From the NCBI RefSeq assembly GCF_900188235.1, contig NZ_FZNT01000002.1:434001-498000 (forward strand): 64,000 nt of DNA. The letters are read 5' to 3'. A program made the position numbers and the translations under genes. Source of the stretch: Lutibacter agarilyticus (GTDB lineage: Bacteria > Bacteroidota > Bacteroidia > Flavobacteriales > Flavobacteriaceae). The notes beneath the pieces were generated by a model. The model made no database searches. It saw only the letters and a list, made by a program, of their open reading frames with translations, and was not told where the DNA came from. How positions within the stretch are numbered: position 1 is the first letter of the stretch; every line of letters starts with the position of its first letter. Shown in pieces: positions 17,370-28,150 of this stretch.

Positions 17370-19700
17370 ATGAAGAAAATTACTCAAATATTTTTAATCT
17401 TATTTGTACAGCAAATTTGGTCTCAGATTGATTATTCTGAAAGTTGGCAAGACTTTTATTCGTACAATAATGTAAAAGATTTTTTAAAGGTTGATACCGA
17501 TATTTTTGCAATAGCTGATAATGCTTTGTTTAAGTATAGTTTAAATTCAGGTGAAATCAACAAAATATCTTCTGTGAACGGTCTTTCAGGAGAAACTACT
17601 ACAAGTATTTATTATAGTGAAGCGTACGATAAAACGGTTATTGGTTACGAAAATGGTTTGTTAGAAATAATTGATGCCGATGGAACCATTACAGTTGCAA
17701 AAGATATTTTAAATTTTAGTTACTCTGGGAGTAAACAAATTAATAGTATAACAGGTTTTGAAAATAAATTGTATTTAGCAACGTCATTTGCGATTATCGT
17801 TTATAATTTAGAAACGCTACAATTTGGTGATACTTATTTTATTGGGAACCAATCAACTGAAATTGAAATTAATGACATTAAAATATTTGAGGATGTTATT
17901 TATGCAGCCACAGAAGATGGTATTTTTACAGCAGATGTTTATAATCAAAATTTAATAGACTATAATAACTGGACACATAGTTTTAGTGGAAACTTTAGGT
18001 CTATCGCAATTTTTAATAATGAAGTTTATACAGCACGCGATAGAAATTTATACTTAGTTGAAAACAATACATTGTACTTAAAAAACACAAGTACTCAAAC
18101 TATTAGAAGCGTTGAAGCATCATTAGATTATTTAACCATTGGAACACAACGTACAGTTACCGTTTTTAACAATAATTTAGTTGAAGTAGTTAGCCATACG
18201 TCAATATCTACCGATTTATTTTATTACAATTTAAATACAGCTTATTTTGAAAATAATGAACTTTTTATTGGAACCTCAGAGTTCGGAATTTTAAATAGTA
18301 ATTTACAGCAAATAAACGATTTTATAGAAATTCACCCTGAAGGTCCAACATCAAATGCTCCTTTTTCAATTGCGGCTAAAGAAAATCAACTATGGGTGGT
18401 TTATGGTGGTTATAATGCAGCTTATACACCTTTAAATGGGTACTATCCTATAAGTCATTTTAACGGTGATCATTGGTTAAATAAGCCTTATAATGATTTT
18501 AAAGTTAAAAATTTGGTGAATATTACTTTTGATATATTTAATATAAATAAAGTATATGTGAGCTCGTGGGGTGCTAGTAATCCGAATGATATATCAAATA
18601 CTGGAGGAATGTTGGTTATTGAAGATGATGAAGTGACCGACTTTTGGAATTATACAAATAGTGGTTTAGAAAAATTGAATTTGCCTCAATCACCAAATTA
18701 TATTTCAACAAGAATTAATGGTTCAGGAATGGATAATAAAGGAAATTTATGGATTGCGAATGCTTGGGTTGACAATAGAATAAAAAAATACAGTGAGGGT
18801 GGAAGTTGGTCTAGTGTTGATATGAGTACCACAATTACAAATACAGCATTAGGTTTAAATGAACTTGAGGTTGATAAAACCACAACAGTTTGGATTGGAT
18901 CTAGGCGAAATGGGGTTTTGGTGTATAATGAATCAGGGAATAATAAAACATCTTTAACAACTGAACAAAATAGAGGGTCGTTGCCAGATTTAAATGTAAG
19001 AACCGTAAAATCTGATAGTAGAAATAGACTTTGGATAGGTACAAAAAAAGGGATGGTGGTACTTTATAATGCGTCTAATGTTATCAATCAAGCTGTTGTA
19101 AATGCAGAACCTGTAATAATAATAGACGATGGAATTCCGAAGAAATTATTAGGAGACCAATCTATAAATTCAATAGCAATTGATGGTGCCGATAATAAAT
19201 GGTTTGGAACTGAAATAGGAGGGGCTTTACAAACCAATCCAACAGGTTCAACTACGTTACAAAATTTTAACAAAGACAATTCACCACTACCTTCAAACAA
19301 TATTTTAAAAATTGCAGTTGCTGATAATTCAGGGTTGGTATACTTTGCTACAGATAAGGGTATTGTAGCCTTTAACAGTAATGTTGCAGAGTATGGGGAA
19401 AATTTACAAGAGGTTTATGCGTATCCAAATCCTTCAACAAAAAACAATGAATTTATTACAATTGATGGAAGAAATGGAACACATTTACCAAGAGGTACCA
19501 ATATAAAAATTGTAGATACTGCAGGTAATTTAGTGTTTGAAACAAATATTAAAGAAGGTCAAGAATTGTTTGGAGGTAAAGTTGTTTGGAACAAAACAAA
19601 CTTAGCTGGTAAAAAAGTAGCTTCAGGGGTATATATTGTTTTGTTAACTGCCAACGAAAATTCAGAAACTGAAGTTGCTAAAATTGCTATCATTAACTAA
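17370..19700 (+). CDS. porZ: Type IX secretion system protein PorZ
   Basis: The 776-residue protein matches PorZ in layout: a Sec signal peptide (to about residue 19, WSQ), two beta-propeller blocks made of two-component-regulator-like repeats (for example LWIGTKKGMVVLYN and KWFGTEIGGALQTN), and a C-terminal domain of the T9SS sorting type (YAYPNPSTKNNEF, then GKKVASGVYIVLL). In Porphyromonas PorZ joins PorU, PorV and PorQ on the cell surface, where cargo sorting domains are removed and lipopolysaccharide is attached. The gene is followed by recO at a 2-base gap, an order I know from other Flavobacteriia. The large set of sorting-domain proteins downstream are its likely clients. Confidence 0.88.
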   Translation: MKKITQIFLILFVQQIWSQIDYSESWQDFYSYNNVKDFLKVDTDIFAIADNALFKYSLNSGEINKISSVNGLSGETTTSIYYSEAYDKTVIGYENGLLEIIDADGTITVAKDILNFSYSGSKQINSITGFENKLYLATSFAIIVYNLETLQFGDTYFIGNQSTEIEINDIKIFEDVIYAATEDGIFTADVYNQNLIDYNNWTHSFSGNFRSIAIFNNEVYTARDRNLYLVENNTLYLKNTSTQTIRSVEASLDYLTIGTQRTVTVFNNNLVEVVSHTSISTDLFYYNLNTAYFENNELFIGTSEFGILNSNLQQINDFIEIHPEGPTSNAPFSIAAKENQLWVVYGGYNAAYTPLNGYYPISHFNGDHWLNKPYNDFKVKNLVNITFDIFNINKVYVSSWGASNPNDISNTGGMLVIEDDEVTDFWNYTNSGLEKLNLPQSPNYISTRINGSGMDNKGNLWIANAWVDNRIKKYSEGGSWSSVDMSTTITNTALGLNELEVDKTTTVWIGSRRNGVLVYNESGNNKTSLTTEQNRGSLPDLNVRTVKSDSRNRLWIGTKKGMVVLYNASNVINQAVVNAEPVIIIDDGIPKKLLGDQSINSIAIDGADNKWFGTEIGGALQTNPTGSTTLQNFNKDNSPLPSNNILKIAVADNSGLVYFATDKGIVAFNSNVAEYGENLQEVYAYPNPSTKNNEFITIDGRNGTHLPRGTNIKIVDTAGNLVFETNIKEGQELFGGKVVWNKTNLAGKKVASGVYIVLLTANENSETEVAKIAIIN

Positions 19701-19702
19701 TA

Positions 19703-20419
19703 ATGATTGAAACTACCAAAGCAATTGTATTAAATACAATAAAGTATGGAGACACCAGTTTAATAGCAACTTGTTATACTGAAAAATGTGGTGTAAAATC
19801 GTATATGCTTAGAGGTGTTTTAAAAGCTAAAAAAGCAAAGATTAAAACAGCATATTTTCAACCATTAATGCAATTAAATTTAACGGCCAATCATAACAAC
19901 AAAGGTTCTTTAAATAGTCTTAGAGATGTTGAAGTTGTTCATTTTTACAGTTCAATTTATGTGAACATTAAAAAACAAACTATAGCCCTATTTTTATCTG
20001 AAATTTTAAATCAATCTGTTAAAGAAGAAGAATATAATAGTGCATTATATACTTATTTAGAAACCTCATTTTTATGGTTAGATATGCATGAGGATGTTTC
20101 AAATTTTCATTTACTTTTTTTATTGAATTTAACTAAGTTTTTGGGTTTTTATCCTGAAATAAATACAATTCAAAATACTTATTTTGATATGGTAGAAGGT
20201 AGGTTTACAGCTATAAAAGAGCCCAACGCTATATTTGGTGAAAATTTAGATCAATTTAAGAAGCTGTTAGGCATAAATTTTGATGTTCTTCACCAAGTTA
20301 ATTTTAATGCGGCTAGTAGACAGGTCGTATTAAATATGCTCATTCAATATTTTGAATTACATTTGAGCGGTTTTAAGAAACCTAAATCTTTAGCCATTTT
20401 TAAATCGGTATTTAGTTGA
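19703..20419 (+). CDS. recO: DNA repair protein RecO
   Basis: RecO anneals single strands and helps load RecA in the RecF pathway. The 238-residue protein has the N-terminal OB fold seen in the family (IVLNTIKYGDTSLIATCYTEKCG, then YMLRGVLKAKKAKIKTAYFQPL), followed by a helical domain. The zinc-finger cysteines present in some RecO proteins are absent, which is common in Bacteroidota. It begins 2 bases after porZ and ends 2 bases before the receptor gene, so it is the middle gene of an operon. Confidence 0.93.
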   Translation: MIETTKAIVLNTIKYGDTSLIATCYTEKCGVKSYMLRGVLKAKKAKIKTAYFQPLMQLNLTANHNNKGSLNSLRDVEVVHFYSSIYVNIKKQTIALFLSEILNQSVKEEEYNSALYTYLETSFLWLDMHEDVSNFHLLFLLNLTKFLGFYPEINTIQNTYFDMVEGRFTAIKEPNAIFGENLDQFKKLLGINFDVLHQVNFNAASRQVVLNMLIQYFELHLSGFKKPKSLAIFKSVFS

Positions 20420-20421
20420 TT

Positions 20422-22869
20422 ATGAGATTTTTAGTTGTTATTTTTTTTATTACATTTTCAATTCAATCACAACAAGTTAAGGTGTTAGAGTTAGGGGTAG
20501 ATTTTCCTATTGAAAATGTTACTATTTATAATGAAACCAAGGAGACAATAGTATATACCGATAAATACGGAATTGCTGATTTATCAGTATTTAAAGAAAG
20601 TGATATTATTTCATTTTATCATATAGGTTTTTTTGAGTACGAAATTTTAAAAAGAGAACTAGGTGAAATAGAGTTTGTGGTTCATTTAGTGAAAAAATCA
20701 GAGCAATTAGATGAGATTGTATTATCAGCTTCTAAAGGCAACGAAAAAAGAAGTAGGATTGCAGAACAAATTGCTGTAGCTTCGGAAATAGATATTAAAA
20801 AGTTGGCACCTCAAACATCAGCCGACTTGTTGGCTAATTTACCAGGAATAAAAGTTCAAAAAACCCAATTTGGCGGTGGAAGCCCAGTTTTAAGAGGTAT
20901 GGAGGCTAATCGTGTTTTATTGGTGGTAGACGGCGTTAGAATGAATAATGCCATCTACAGAATGGGGCATTTACAAAATTCTATTACAGTATCACCTAAT
21001 ATTATTGACAGAACAGAGGTTATTTTTGGACCATCATCAGTAGTTTATGGGTCAGATGCTTTAGGAGGTGTAATTCATTATTTTACAAAAACACCTAAAA
21101 CAAGTTTAAATAATGAAGTTAAGGGTGAAATTTTTTCGAGGTACAGTTCTGTAAATAATGAAATTACTACTCAGGCTAATGTTGAGCTTCAATTTAAAAA
21201 ATGGGCTTCGTTTACCAGTGTTTCATATAGTGATTTTGGTGATTTAAGAATGGGTAAAAGTAGAAATCACGGGTTTAAAGAATGGGGAAAAGTCTATGAA
21301 TATTCAAATAATACAGATACGTATTACAACACAAACCCGGTTCAAAATGAAAATCCAACACTTCAAAAAAATACAGGGTTTAAGCAAACTGATATATTGC
21401 AAAAATTTGCAATCCCATTTTCAAAAAATACCGATTTCACCTTGAATCTTCAATATTCAACTTCGTCAAATATTCCAAGGTTTGATAATTTAACGCAATA
21501 TTCAGATGGTAGTTTAAAGTTTGCGGAATGGTATTATGGACCGCAACAACGATTGTTAGTTTCGCCTCAATTAAAAATTAATCCGTCTAAAAAATGGTTA
21601 GATTATGGTACAATTACATTAGCGTATCAAAATATTAAAGAGTCGCGAGTGCAACGAAAATTTACAAGTTTAGATCGTTCTTATAGAGATGAACAAGTTG
21701 ATGTATTTAGTTTGAATGGAGATTTTTTTGTTCCATTAACAAATGATAATAGTCGAATTTTTTCCTACGGAATTGAAGCAACGCATAATAATGTAAATTC
21801 TGAAGCAATTGGTAAAGTATTGGATATTTATAACAATACTGTTGTTGGTTTTACTGATGAATTTACGGTACAATCTCGTTATCCTGATGGAGGAAGTACC
21901 TATACAAGTGCTGCGGCTTATGTAAATTACAGACAAGATATTAGTGAAAAGTCAACCTTAAATACAGGGGTGCGATTTATAAATACACATTTAACGGCAA
22001 AATGGATTGATGATACCTTTATTACCTTGCCTAATATGGGTATTTCATTAAGTAACTCTTCACTAACAGCAACCATTGGCTATATTTTTAAACCAACTTT
22101 AGATTGGCAAATAAACGGAATTGTTTCTTCAGGTTTTAGATCTCCAAATATTGATGATATTGGGAAAATTAGAGAGAAAAACGGAGATGTTACGGTGCCG
22201 AATATTTATTTAAAGCCTGAATATGCGTATAATTTTGAAACCAGCGCTATAAAATATTTCAATCATAAAAAATTTCATATAGGTTTAGATGTATATTATA
22301 CCTTATTACATAACTATATTACACGTGATTATTATGAAATGGATGGTTCTTCAACTATTATTTATGATGGAGAAGAGGCCAATACAATGGCAAATGTAAA
22401 TAAAGGCAATGCATACATTTATGGAAGTACTTTTAGTTTTAAGGGAAATTTTAATCCTATGTGGTATACTAAAGGCTCTATAACTTATACCAAGGGTATG
22501 GCTTATGATACTAAAAACAGATTATCATCTATCCCTCCTTTATTTGGTATGTTAGAACTTGGATTTGAAAAAAAACGTTTTCAAGTAGGTGTTAATTGGG
22601 TTTTTAACGGTGAAAAAACTCTAGAAACATATAATTTAGTAGAAGGTATTGATAATCTTGAAGAAACGCCTTACAATCCTTTATTAGACACTTATTACGG
22701 TACTCCAAGCTGGAATATTTTTAATTTAAATGCAAATTACAAAGTAAATAATAATGTAAGCCTATTCGTAAACATTGATAATATTTTTGATATTCATTAC
22801 AAAGAATTTGCTTCAGCAATTAGTGCTCCAGGACGTAATTTTTCAGCTTCCTTGTTGCTAAATATTTGA
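20422..22869 (+). CDS. TonB-dependent outer-membrane receptor
   Basis: I start at the ATG at 20422, which gives a signal peptide (MRFLVVIFFITFSIQSQ). The 815-residue protein has a short carboxypeptidase-like beta domain (residues 20-95), a plug domain with SADLLANLPGIKVQK, GSPVLRGMEANRVLLVVDGV and VYGSDALGGVIHYFTK, and a 22-strand barrel ending in ASLLLNI. The plug is of the BtuB/HmuR kind rather than SusC, so the substrate may be heme, a siderophore or a cofactor, but no motif proves it. It is cotranscribed with porZ and recO. Confidence 0.92.
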   Translation: MRFLVVIFFITFSIQSQQVKVLELGVDFPIENVTIYNETKETIVYTDKYGIADLSVFKESDIISFYHIGFFEYEILKRELGEIEFVVHLVKKSEQLDEIVLSASKGNEKRSRIAEQIAVASEIDIKKLAPQTSADLLANLPGIKVQKTQFGGGSPVLRGMEANRVLLVVDGVRMNNAIYRMGHLQNSITVSPNIIDRTEVIFGPSSVVYGSDALGGVIHYFTKTPKTSLNNEVKGEIFSRYSSVNNEITTQANVELQFKKWASFTSVSYSDFGDLRMGKSRNHGFKEWGKVYEYSNNTDTYYNTNPVQNENPTLQKNTGFKQTDILQKFAIPFSKNTDFTLNLQYSTSSNIPRFDNLTQYSDGSLKFAEWYYGPQQRLLVSPQLKINPSKKWLDYGTITLAYQNIKESRVQRKFTSLDRSYRDEQVDVFSLNGDFFVPLTNDNSRIFSYGIEATHNNVNSEAIGKVLDIYNNTVVGFTDEFTVQSRYPDGGSTYTSAAAYVNYRQDISEKSTLNTGVRFINTHLTAKWIDDTFITLPNMGISLSNSSLTATIGYIFKPTLDWQINGIVSSGFRSPNIDDIGKIREKNGDVTVPNIYLKPEYAYNFETSAIKYFNHKKFHIGLDVYYTLLHNYITRDYYEMDGSSTIIYDGEEANTMANVNKGNAYIYGSTFSFKGNFNPMWYTKGSITYTKGMAYDTKNRLSSIPPLFGMLELGFEKKRFQVGVNWVFNGEKTLETYNLVEGIDNLEETPYNPLLDTYYGTPSWNIFNLNANYKVNNNVSLFVNIDNIFDIHYKEFASAISAPGRNFSASLLLNI

Positions 22870-22932
22870 TGATATATGTCATTTATTTATGAAAAACAAC
22901 CATTTATAGATAAATAATTCTATTTTTTTTAG

Positions 22933-22940
22933 TAAATTTA
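22933..22940 (+). promoter_or_regulatory. Weak -7-like element before first giant cargo gene
   Basis: TAAATTTA differs from TAnnTTTG in the last base. It lies 28 bases before the ATG at 22969. There is no -33 match. Confidence 0.2.
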
Positions 22941-22968
22941 TAATCTACTAGTCATTAATGTTATAATT

Positions 22969-25900
22969 ATGGGGTTGTTTAATAACGCATTAAAATGCTT
23001 TAATGTTAAATTAATAGCACTTTTATTATTTGTTGCCTTTACAGGGAATGCTCAAGTGATGCAAGTTAATATTCTTGGTGGAGCAGAAGTGGCCTCGGGA
23101 ACTACAATTTCAATAACTGCAGGAAATAGTATAACTTTCAGAATTACCAATACTAGAAGTAATTGCGGAACTTTAAAGGTTGAAGATATTATATTAAGTG
23201 ACCAAGCTAATTTTTCAGTTTCACACAAAAAACTCTCTTATAAAGTAAAGTCATCAGCTTGTAAAAACGGTAATAAATATCTAGATTTTACAGTAACTAA
23301 TACTAGTGGAGGCTGTGTTGCTTCAACAAATATAACTATAGAAAATAACAAAGATACTCCAGATTTTTCATTTACAGTAGCTATAAATTCTTCTCCAACA
23401 ATTTATGTTTTAGGGGGTAGTCCTTGGGCTGATATTAACCATGGAGATACAGCAACTTCACCAACTAACGGAACGTATTTTGGTGTGGTTGAAGAAGGTA
23501 ATACGGTAACTAGAAGATATTTTATAGCTAATATTGGAAGTTGTGATTTAGATATAACATCATTAAGTAGTTCAAATCCTGATTTTATAGTATCATCTCC
23601 TTATACAATTCCTTATGTGGGCATTCCTTCTTATTATTATATTGTTATTGATGTGGCTTTTGCCGTAGATAATTTAACCCCTGCGGGTACAAACACCTCT
23701 ATTATTAGCGTTGGAAATACAGATAATACAACATTTACGTTTACGGTTAGCGGTGAAGTATTTGATTTTAATATTCCTGGTCCGGGAGGTATTACTGCCG
23801 ATTTTAGATTATGGCTAAAAACTACAAGAGGTATTACAAAAGATGGAAGTGATAAAGTTTCTGAATGGAAAGATTTAGGGACCAACCCAAAACATGCTAC
23901 TCAGCCTACTTCTTCAAATCAACCAACTTATATAGACAGTATTGCTTCAAACATTAATTTTAATCCTGTAATTAAATTTGAAAACGATGGAGGTAGTTTA
24001 GAGCAGTATTTGTACAATGATACAAATGGATTTTATAGTCAGGATATGTTTGTTGTAATGATTCCTAATGAAACGATGACAAATACTTCTTCTAGAAATA
24101 CCATTTTTGCTGGGGTTTCTAAAAAAGATATAAACGATAATACATTTGATGTTGATGATATTACTGGGGTAGGTTTCGGAGATTATACAATTAGAAGTTC
24201 AACCGAAGTATTAACTTACGCACAAGATGTAGATACATCTGTAGGAGTATTTAATAGTATTGTTGAAACAGGTTCTACCTATAGTAGTACCATTCCTGGA
24301 GTTTTAAATGTTAGAAATAATGCAGCAGCTACGGGACAAGAAATACTCTTTAAATCTAATGTTTTAACAACTGTTACAGCTTATGATGATATTGCTTATT
24401 CAAATGTAGGATATGTAGATGGCTCTTTGTGGCAAGGAACTCCTTATTGGATTGGTAGAAATCACGGAATACAAGGTAGTTTAAATGGAAGTATTGCTGA
24501 GGTTATGACTTTTGCTGAACGTCTTTCGGATACAAATAGGCAAAAAGTTGAAAGTTATTTAGCAATTAAGTACGGAGTAACTTTAGGAGTTTCAACCCAA
24601 GCTCAAAAAAACTATGTAAACTCTTTTGATACTGCTATTTGGGATATTTCATCAAATTCAGACTTTAATTATCACGTTGCAGGTATTGGAAGAGACGATG
24701 GCTCTGATTTAAATCAAAAGCAATCAAAAAGTATTAATAACACCAACGAAGTAACTATAGGTTTAGGAGGTTTGTTTACAACAAATACAGTAAATCCAAA
24801 TGAGTTTAAAAAAGATGGTGATTTTTTAGTTTGGGGTTGTAATAATGGCGCTTTTACAGGATCAAATACCAATACAGTTACAATAGCAACTGGGCTTACA
24901 ACTAACTTAACAAGAATTGATCGCAAATGGAAAATTGTAGAATCAAATGAAGATGTTGATGGAGAAGTAGGGAATATTTATATGGGTATTCCAGCAACAG
25001 CTTTTAGTAGTTTTACTAAAAATGCTACTGAAGAATATGTGTTAATTGTTGCCGATAATGAAAATTTTGCGAATGAAGATATTATTGATGTAATTCCACT
25101 AAAAATTAATATTGATGCTGCTGGAAATCCTATTTTAGATAAAGAAGGAAATCAAGTTTACAATACTTGGTATGATTTTCATGATACAAAGTTTTTCACA
25201 TTTGGAAAAGCAACTCAATTAACAGGAAATAAATCAGTGAGTTTATCGTCTGGAGATTTTTTAGTTGGCGAGTACAATCTTAATTTAAGTGAAGATGCTT
25301 TTACAATTTCAGTATGGGTAAAAAGCCCGCCAAATGCAAGTACAAGAGCCATTTTGGCAAAAGGGAATAAAATGCAGTTGAGGCTAAATAGTACAAATAA
25401 TATTGAGGTATTGGTTGATGAGGTAGATGACAATAGCCCTTCTTTTGTTTCTAATATGGCGCTAGATTCTAAGTGGCATCAATTAACCTTTGTATACAAT
25501 AGTGGAACCATTTTTTTATATGTTGATGGAATCTTAGATCATTCTGTTCAAAATATAATTCATCCATCACCAAATTACAATCGCTTTACTGTTGGAGGTG
25601 TTTATATTGATAAAAACACTATAAACCATCCATTTATTGGAGAAATAGATGAGGTTTATGTTTGGGATCACGGATTAACACAAGAGCAAATTAGAAGCTT
25701 AATGAATCAAGAATTAGAGAGGTTTAATAGTGGGGGAATTGTTTATGCAACGGGTAAATTTCTCCCTCAAGGAGCTTCAAGTAACGAAGTAACTACAATT
25801 CCTTGGAGCGACTTAAGAGCGTATTATGATTTTAATTCATTTTATGGTTCAACAGTAGAAGGGCTAACAAATGATCGTTATTTTTTACGACTTAATTATC

Positions 25901-27975
25901 TAACCAAAGCAAAGTCTATTGTTGATAGTCAAACAGCACCATTGCCTTATATATCTGCTGAGGAAGGTCCTTGGGATTCACCAGCAACTTGGGTAAATGG
26001 AACAGAAAATATTTTACCAAATAGTTTAGGGTTAGATGGTTCAACTTATATAGATTGGAATATTGTTTATTTGGAACATAACATTAACTCAGGAGATAGA
26101 GACATAAAAGTACTTGGTTTAATTGTTCCCCAAAACGTGCAATTTACAATTGCAGATCCAGTAGTTACAGATCCTATTGAATTAAATGACGGACAAGGAT
26201 TAACAATAACTCATTATTTAGAACTAGATGGTGTTATAGATTTGGTTGGCGAATCACAATTGGTTCAGTCTGAAGGGAGCGTTTTAGATGAAGATAGTGG
26301 TGGTTATATAGAGCGCGACCAACAAGGAACAGCAAATAGTTTTAATTATAATTATTGGTCGTCATCGGTTAGTGTTGTAGGTGGGAATATAGCAACATTA
26401 GGTACAGGTGTAGAAAGTACAAATACAGGTGCTTCAGTTTCAGAATTTTTACTAGACGGAACAAATTCTACAAGTTCTTTAACCGTAGATTTTGGAGGGG
26501 CTCATACATATGCTGATGGTTCATATACTGGGGCTAAAAGAATTAGTACGTATTGGTTGTATAAATTTTGGGGAGCATCAGAAGATTATAATGCTTGGTC
26601 TCCAATAAATGAAAACAATACCTTGTTACCTGGAGAAGGTTTTACAATGAAAGGAACTTCAGGAAATGTAACAATAGCAACCAATCAAAATTATGTGTTT
26701 AAAGGGAGACCAAATAATGGTGGTATTACGCTAGCTATTTCCGAAGGACAAGAAAGGTTAATTGGAAACCCATACCCTTCAGCAATTGATGCTGATGAAT
26801 TTATTTTAGACAATATTAAAACTGATCAAACTTTTATTGATGCTAGTGGTGAAGAAAAAACAGGAAGAAGAACAGAGAATGTATTTAACGGAGCTTTGTA
26901 TTTTTGGCATCATTTCGGTGAACAAGATTCGCATAATTTGAAAGAATATGTTGGTGGGTATGCAACTTATACACTTTTAGGAGGAACAGAGGCATATTCA
27001 ACAGATGATTTAATTAACAATGCAACACCTTTGGTAGGAGGAGGAAAAGTTCCAGAGAGGTATATTCCTGCAAATCAAGGTTTTTTTGTAAGTGCTTATT
27101 TACCATCAACAATAGTGGGAACAACAACTACTGTTGATGGAGGTACAATTATGTTTAAAAACAGTCAACGTGTATTTGAAAGAGAGCGTTTTACAGGAAC
27201 TAATGATGGCTCGTTATTTTTTAAAACAAGTAAAAAATCAACGATAATAAAGCAAGAAAAAATGGATAAACGTTCAAAAATTAGATTGAAGTTTAATTCT
27301 CCTAAAGGATATAATAGGCAGCTGTTGTTAGGTTTAGATGTAAATGCAACCAATAATTTTGACTTAGGTTACGATGCTCCAATTGCAGATATAGGAAGTG
27401 AAGATTTATTTTGGGTATTTAACGAGGCGAAGTTTGTTATTCAGGCTGTTAATAATTTTAATAATGAACAAGAGTTGGCGCTTGGTTTAATAACAAAAAG
27501 TGACGGTGTGGCTAGCATAGAGGTTGAAAGTTTGGAGAACATAGCCGAAGGTATTGAAATTTATATTAAAGATAATTTGTTGGATGAGATACATCAAATT
27601 AATAGCAAGCCATTTGAAATTAATTTATTAAAAGGTGAATATTTAGATAGATTTTATTTAATCTTTAAATCGAAAAAAGTTTCAAAAGAAGAAAATGGAA
27701 TTGAGGAAGCTATAAAAGAGGAAGAAGCTACTTTAATTCAAGATGTTCAATTGTATATGAATAATACTTCAGCTAAACTTCAAATAAGTAGAAATACTGA
27801 GGTTAAAATTATTGAAATTCAAGCTTTTAATAATTTGGGACAACTTATGAGTGCTTGGAATAAAGGTTTTGATACTTTTGAATTTTCACTTCCATTTAAT
27901 AAAGAATCAGGAGTATATTTTATTCAAATAAAAACAAATATCGGATTAATTAACAAAAAGGTTATTGTTAAATAA
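22969..27975 (+). CDS. Giant T9SS cargo protein with LamG domain (copy 1)
   Basis: The 1668-residue secreted protein starts with a signal peptide (to about residue 29, GNAQ). A choice-of-anchor-D-like domain spans about 145-265. Next come a jellyroll region from about 270 (PGGITADFRLWLK), which includes the AGIGRDDGSDLNQKQSKS segment near 570-585, and a concanavalin/LamG domain at about 754-917 (WVKSPP, DGILDHSV, GEIDEVYVWD). From about 1067 it carries the module shared by the whole cluster: LELDGVIDLVGESQLVQ, YNYWSSSV, GEGFTMKGTSG, IGNPYPSAIDADEF, YVGGYATYTL, QGFFVSA, FKNSQR. The T9SS type A sorting domain is at about 1590-1668. Its 3' end and downstream flank match those of the next gene. 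It is probably surface-exposed or released, and adhesive or glycan-binding by inference from LamG. Confidence 0.85.
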   Translation: MGLFNNALKCFNVKLIALLLFVAFTGNAQVMQVNILGGAEVASGTTISITAGNSITFRITNTRSNCGTLKVEDIILSDQANFSVSHKKLSYKVKSSACKNGNKYLDFTVTNTSGGCVASTNITIENNKDTPDFSFTVAINSSPTIYVLGGSPWADINHGDTATSPTNGTYFGVVEEGNTVTRRYFIANIGSCDLDITSLSSSNPDFIVSSPYTIPYVGIPSYYYIVIDVAFAVDNLTPAGTNTSIISVGNTDNTTFTFTVSGEVFDFNIPGPGGITADFRLWLKTTRGITKDGSDKVSEWKDLGTNPKHATQPTSSNQPTYIDSIASNINFNPVIKFENDGGSLEQYLYNDTNGFYSQDMFVVMIPNETMTNTSSRNTIFAGVSKKDINDNTFDVDDITGVGFGDYTIRSSTEVLTYAQDVDTSVGVFNSIVETGSTYSSTIPGVLNVRNNAAATGQEILFKSNVLTTVTAYDDIAYSNVGYVDGSLWQGTPYWIGRNHGIQGSLNGSIAEVMTFAERLSDTNRQKVESYLAIKYGVTLGVSTQAQKNYVNSFDTAIWDISSNSDFNYHVAGIGRDDGSDLNQKQSKSINNTNEVTIGLGGLFTTNTVNPNEFKKDGDFLVWGCNNGAFTGSNTNTVTIATGLTTNLTRIDRKWKIVESNEDVDGEVGNIYMGIPATAFSSFTKNATEEYVLIVADNENFANEDIIDVIPLKINIDAAGNPILDKEGNQVYNTWYDFHDTKFFTFGKATQLTGNKSVSLSSGDFLVGEYNLNLSEDAFTISVWVKSPPNASTRAILAKGNKMQLRLNSTNNIEVLVDEVDDNSPSFVSNMALDSKWHQLTFVYNSGTIFLYVDGILDHSVQNIIHPSPNYNRFTVGGVYIDKNTINHPFIGEIDEVYVWDHGLTQEQIRSLMNQELERFNSGGIVYATGKFLPQGASSNEVTTIPWSDLRAYYDFNSFYGSTVEGLTNDRYFLRLNYLTKAKSIVDSQTAPLPYISAEEGPWDSPATWVNGTENILPNSLGLDGSTYIDWNIVYLEHNINSGDRDIKVLGLIVPQNVQFTIADPVVTDPIELNDGQGLTITHYLELDGVIDLVGESQLVQSEGSVLDEDSGGYIERDQQGTANSFNYNYWSSSVSVVGGNIATLGTGVESTNTGASVSEFLLDGTNSTSSLTVDFGGAHTYADGSYTGAKRISTYWLYKFWGASEDYNAWSPINENNTLLPGEGFTMKGTSGNVTIATNQNYVFKGRPNNGGITLAISEGQERLIGNPYPSAIDADEFILDNIKTDQTFIDASGEEKTGRRTENVFNGALYFWHHFGEQDSHNLKEYVGGYATYTLLGGTEAYSTDDLINNATPLVGGGKVPERYIPANQGFFVSAYLPSTIVGTTTTVDGGTIMFKNSQRVFERERFTGTNDGSLFFKTSKKSTIIKQEKMDKRSKIRLKFNSPKGYNRQLLLGLDVNATNNFDLGYDAPIADIGSEDLFWVFNEAKFVIQAVNNFNNEQELALGLITKSDGVASIEVESLENIAEGIEIYIKDNLLDEIHQINSKPFEINLLKGEYLDRFYLIFKSKKVSKEENGIEEAIKEEEATLIQDVQLYMNNTSAKLQISRNTEVKIIEIQAFNNLGQLMSAWNKGFDTFEFSLPFNKESGVYFIQIKTNIGLINKKVIVK

Positions 27976-28000
27976 ATAGGTGTTATTCATTGATAGTTAG
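27952..28000 (+). repeat. 3'-flank direct repeat, copy A
   Basis: This stretch covers the last codons of the first giant gene, its stop and about 25 bases beyond. It matches 33329-33377 at the end of the second giant gene in most positions, including the non-coding core AGGTGTTATTCATTG. The similarity of non-coding bases points to a duplication that included the 3' flank. Confidence 0.75.
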
Positions 28001-28051
28001 GTTGTTATTAGTTTTTTTAATTGATAAATTATTTTTATGTTTATTTTTTTG

Positions 28052-28059
28052 TAATTTTG
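28052..28059 (+). promoter_or_regulatory. -7 element upstream of tiny ORF
   Basis: TAATTTTG matches TAnnTTTG exactly. A -33 TTTG is not present at 19 bases. Transcription from here would start just before the ACCCC motif at 28070 and give the cargo gene a leader of about 230 bases. Confidence 0.4.
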
Positions 28060-28081
28060 TAATTCCAAAACCCCACAAATT

Positions 28082-28150
28082 ATGACAAAAAACTACATTC
28101 CCTATTCCAGTACTTTTTATTTTAAAAATCTAGTTAAAAAATACGTATAG
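28082..28150 (+). CDS. Possible 22-residue leader ORF
   Basis: ATG at 28082 opens 22 codons (MTKNYIPYSSTF...) and ends with TAG at 28148-28150. It is preceded at 8 bases by ACCCC, the motif found before several start codons in this cluster. It could be a leader peptide, a remnant of a duplicated gene start, or chance. Confidence 0.25.
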   Translation: MTKNYIPYSSTFYFKNLVKKYV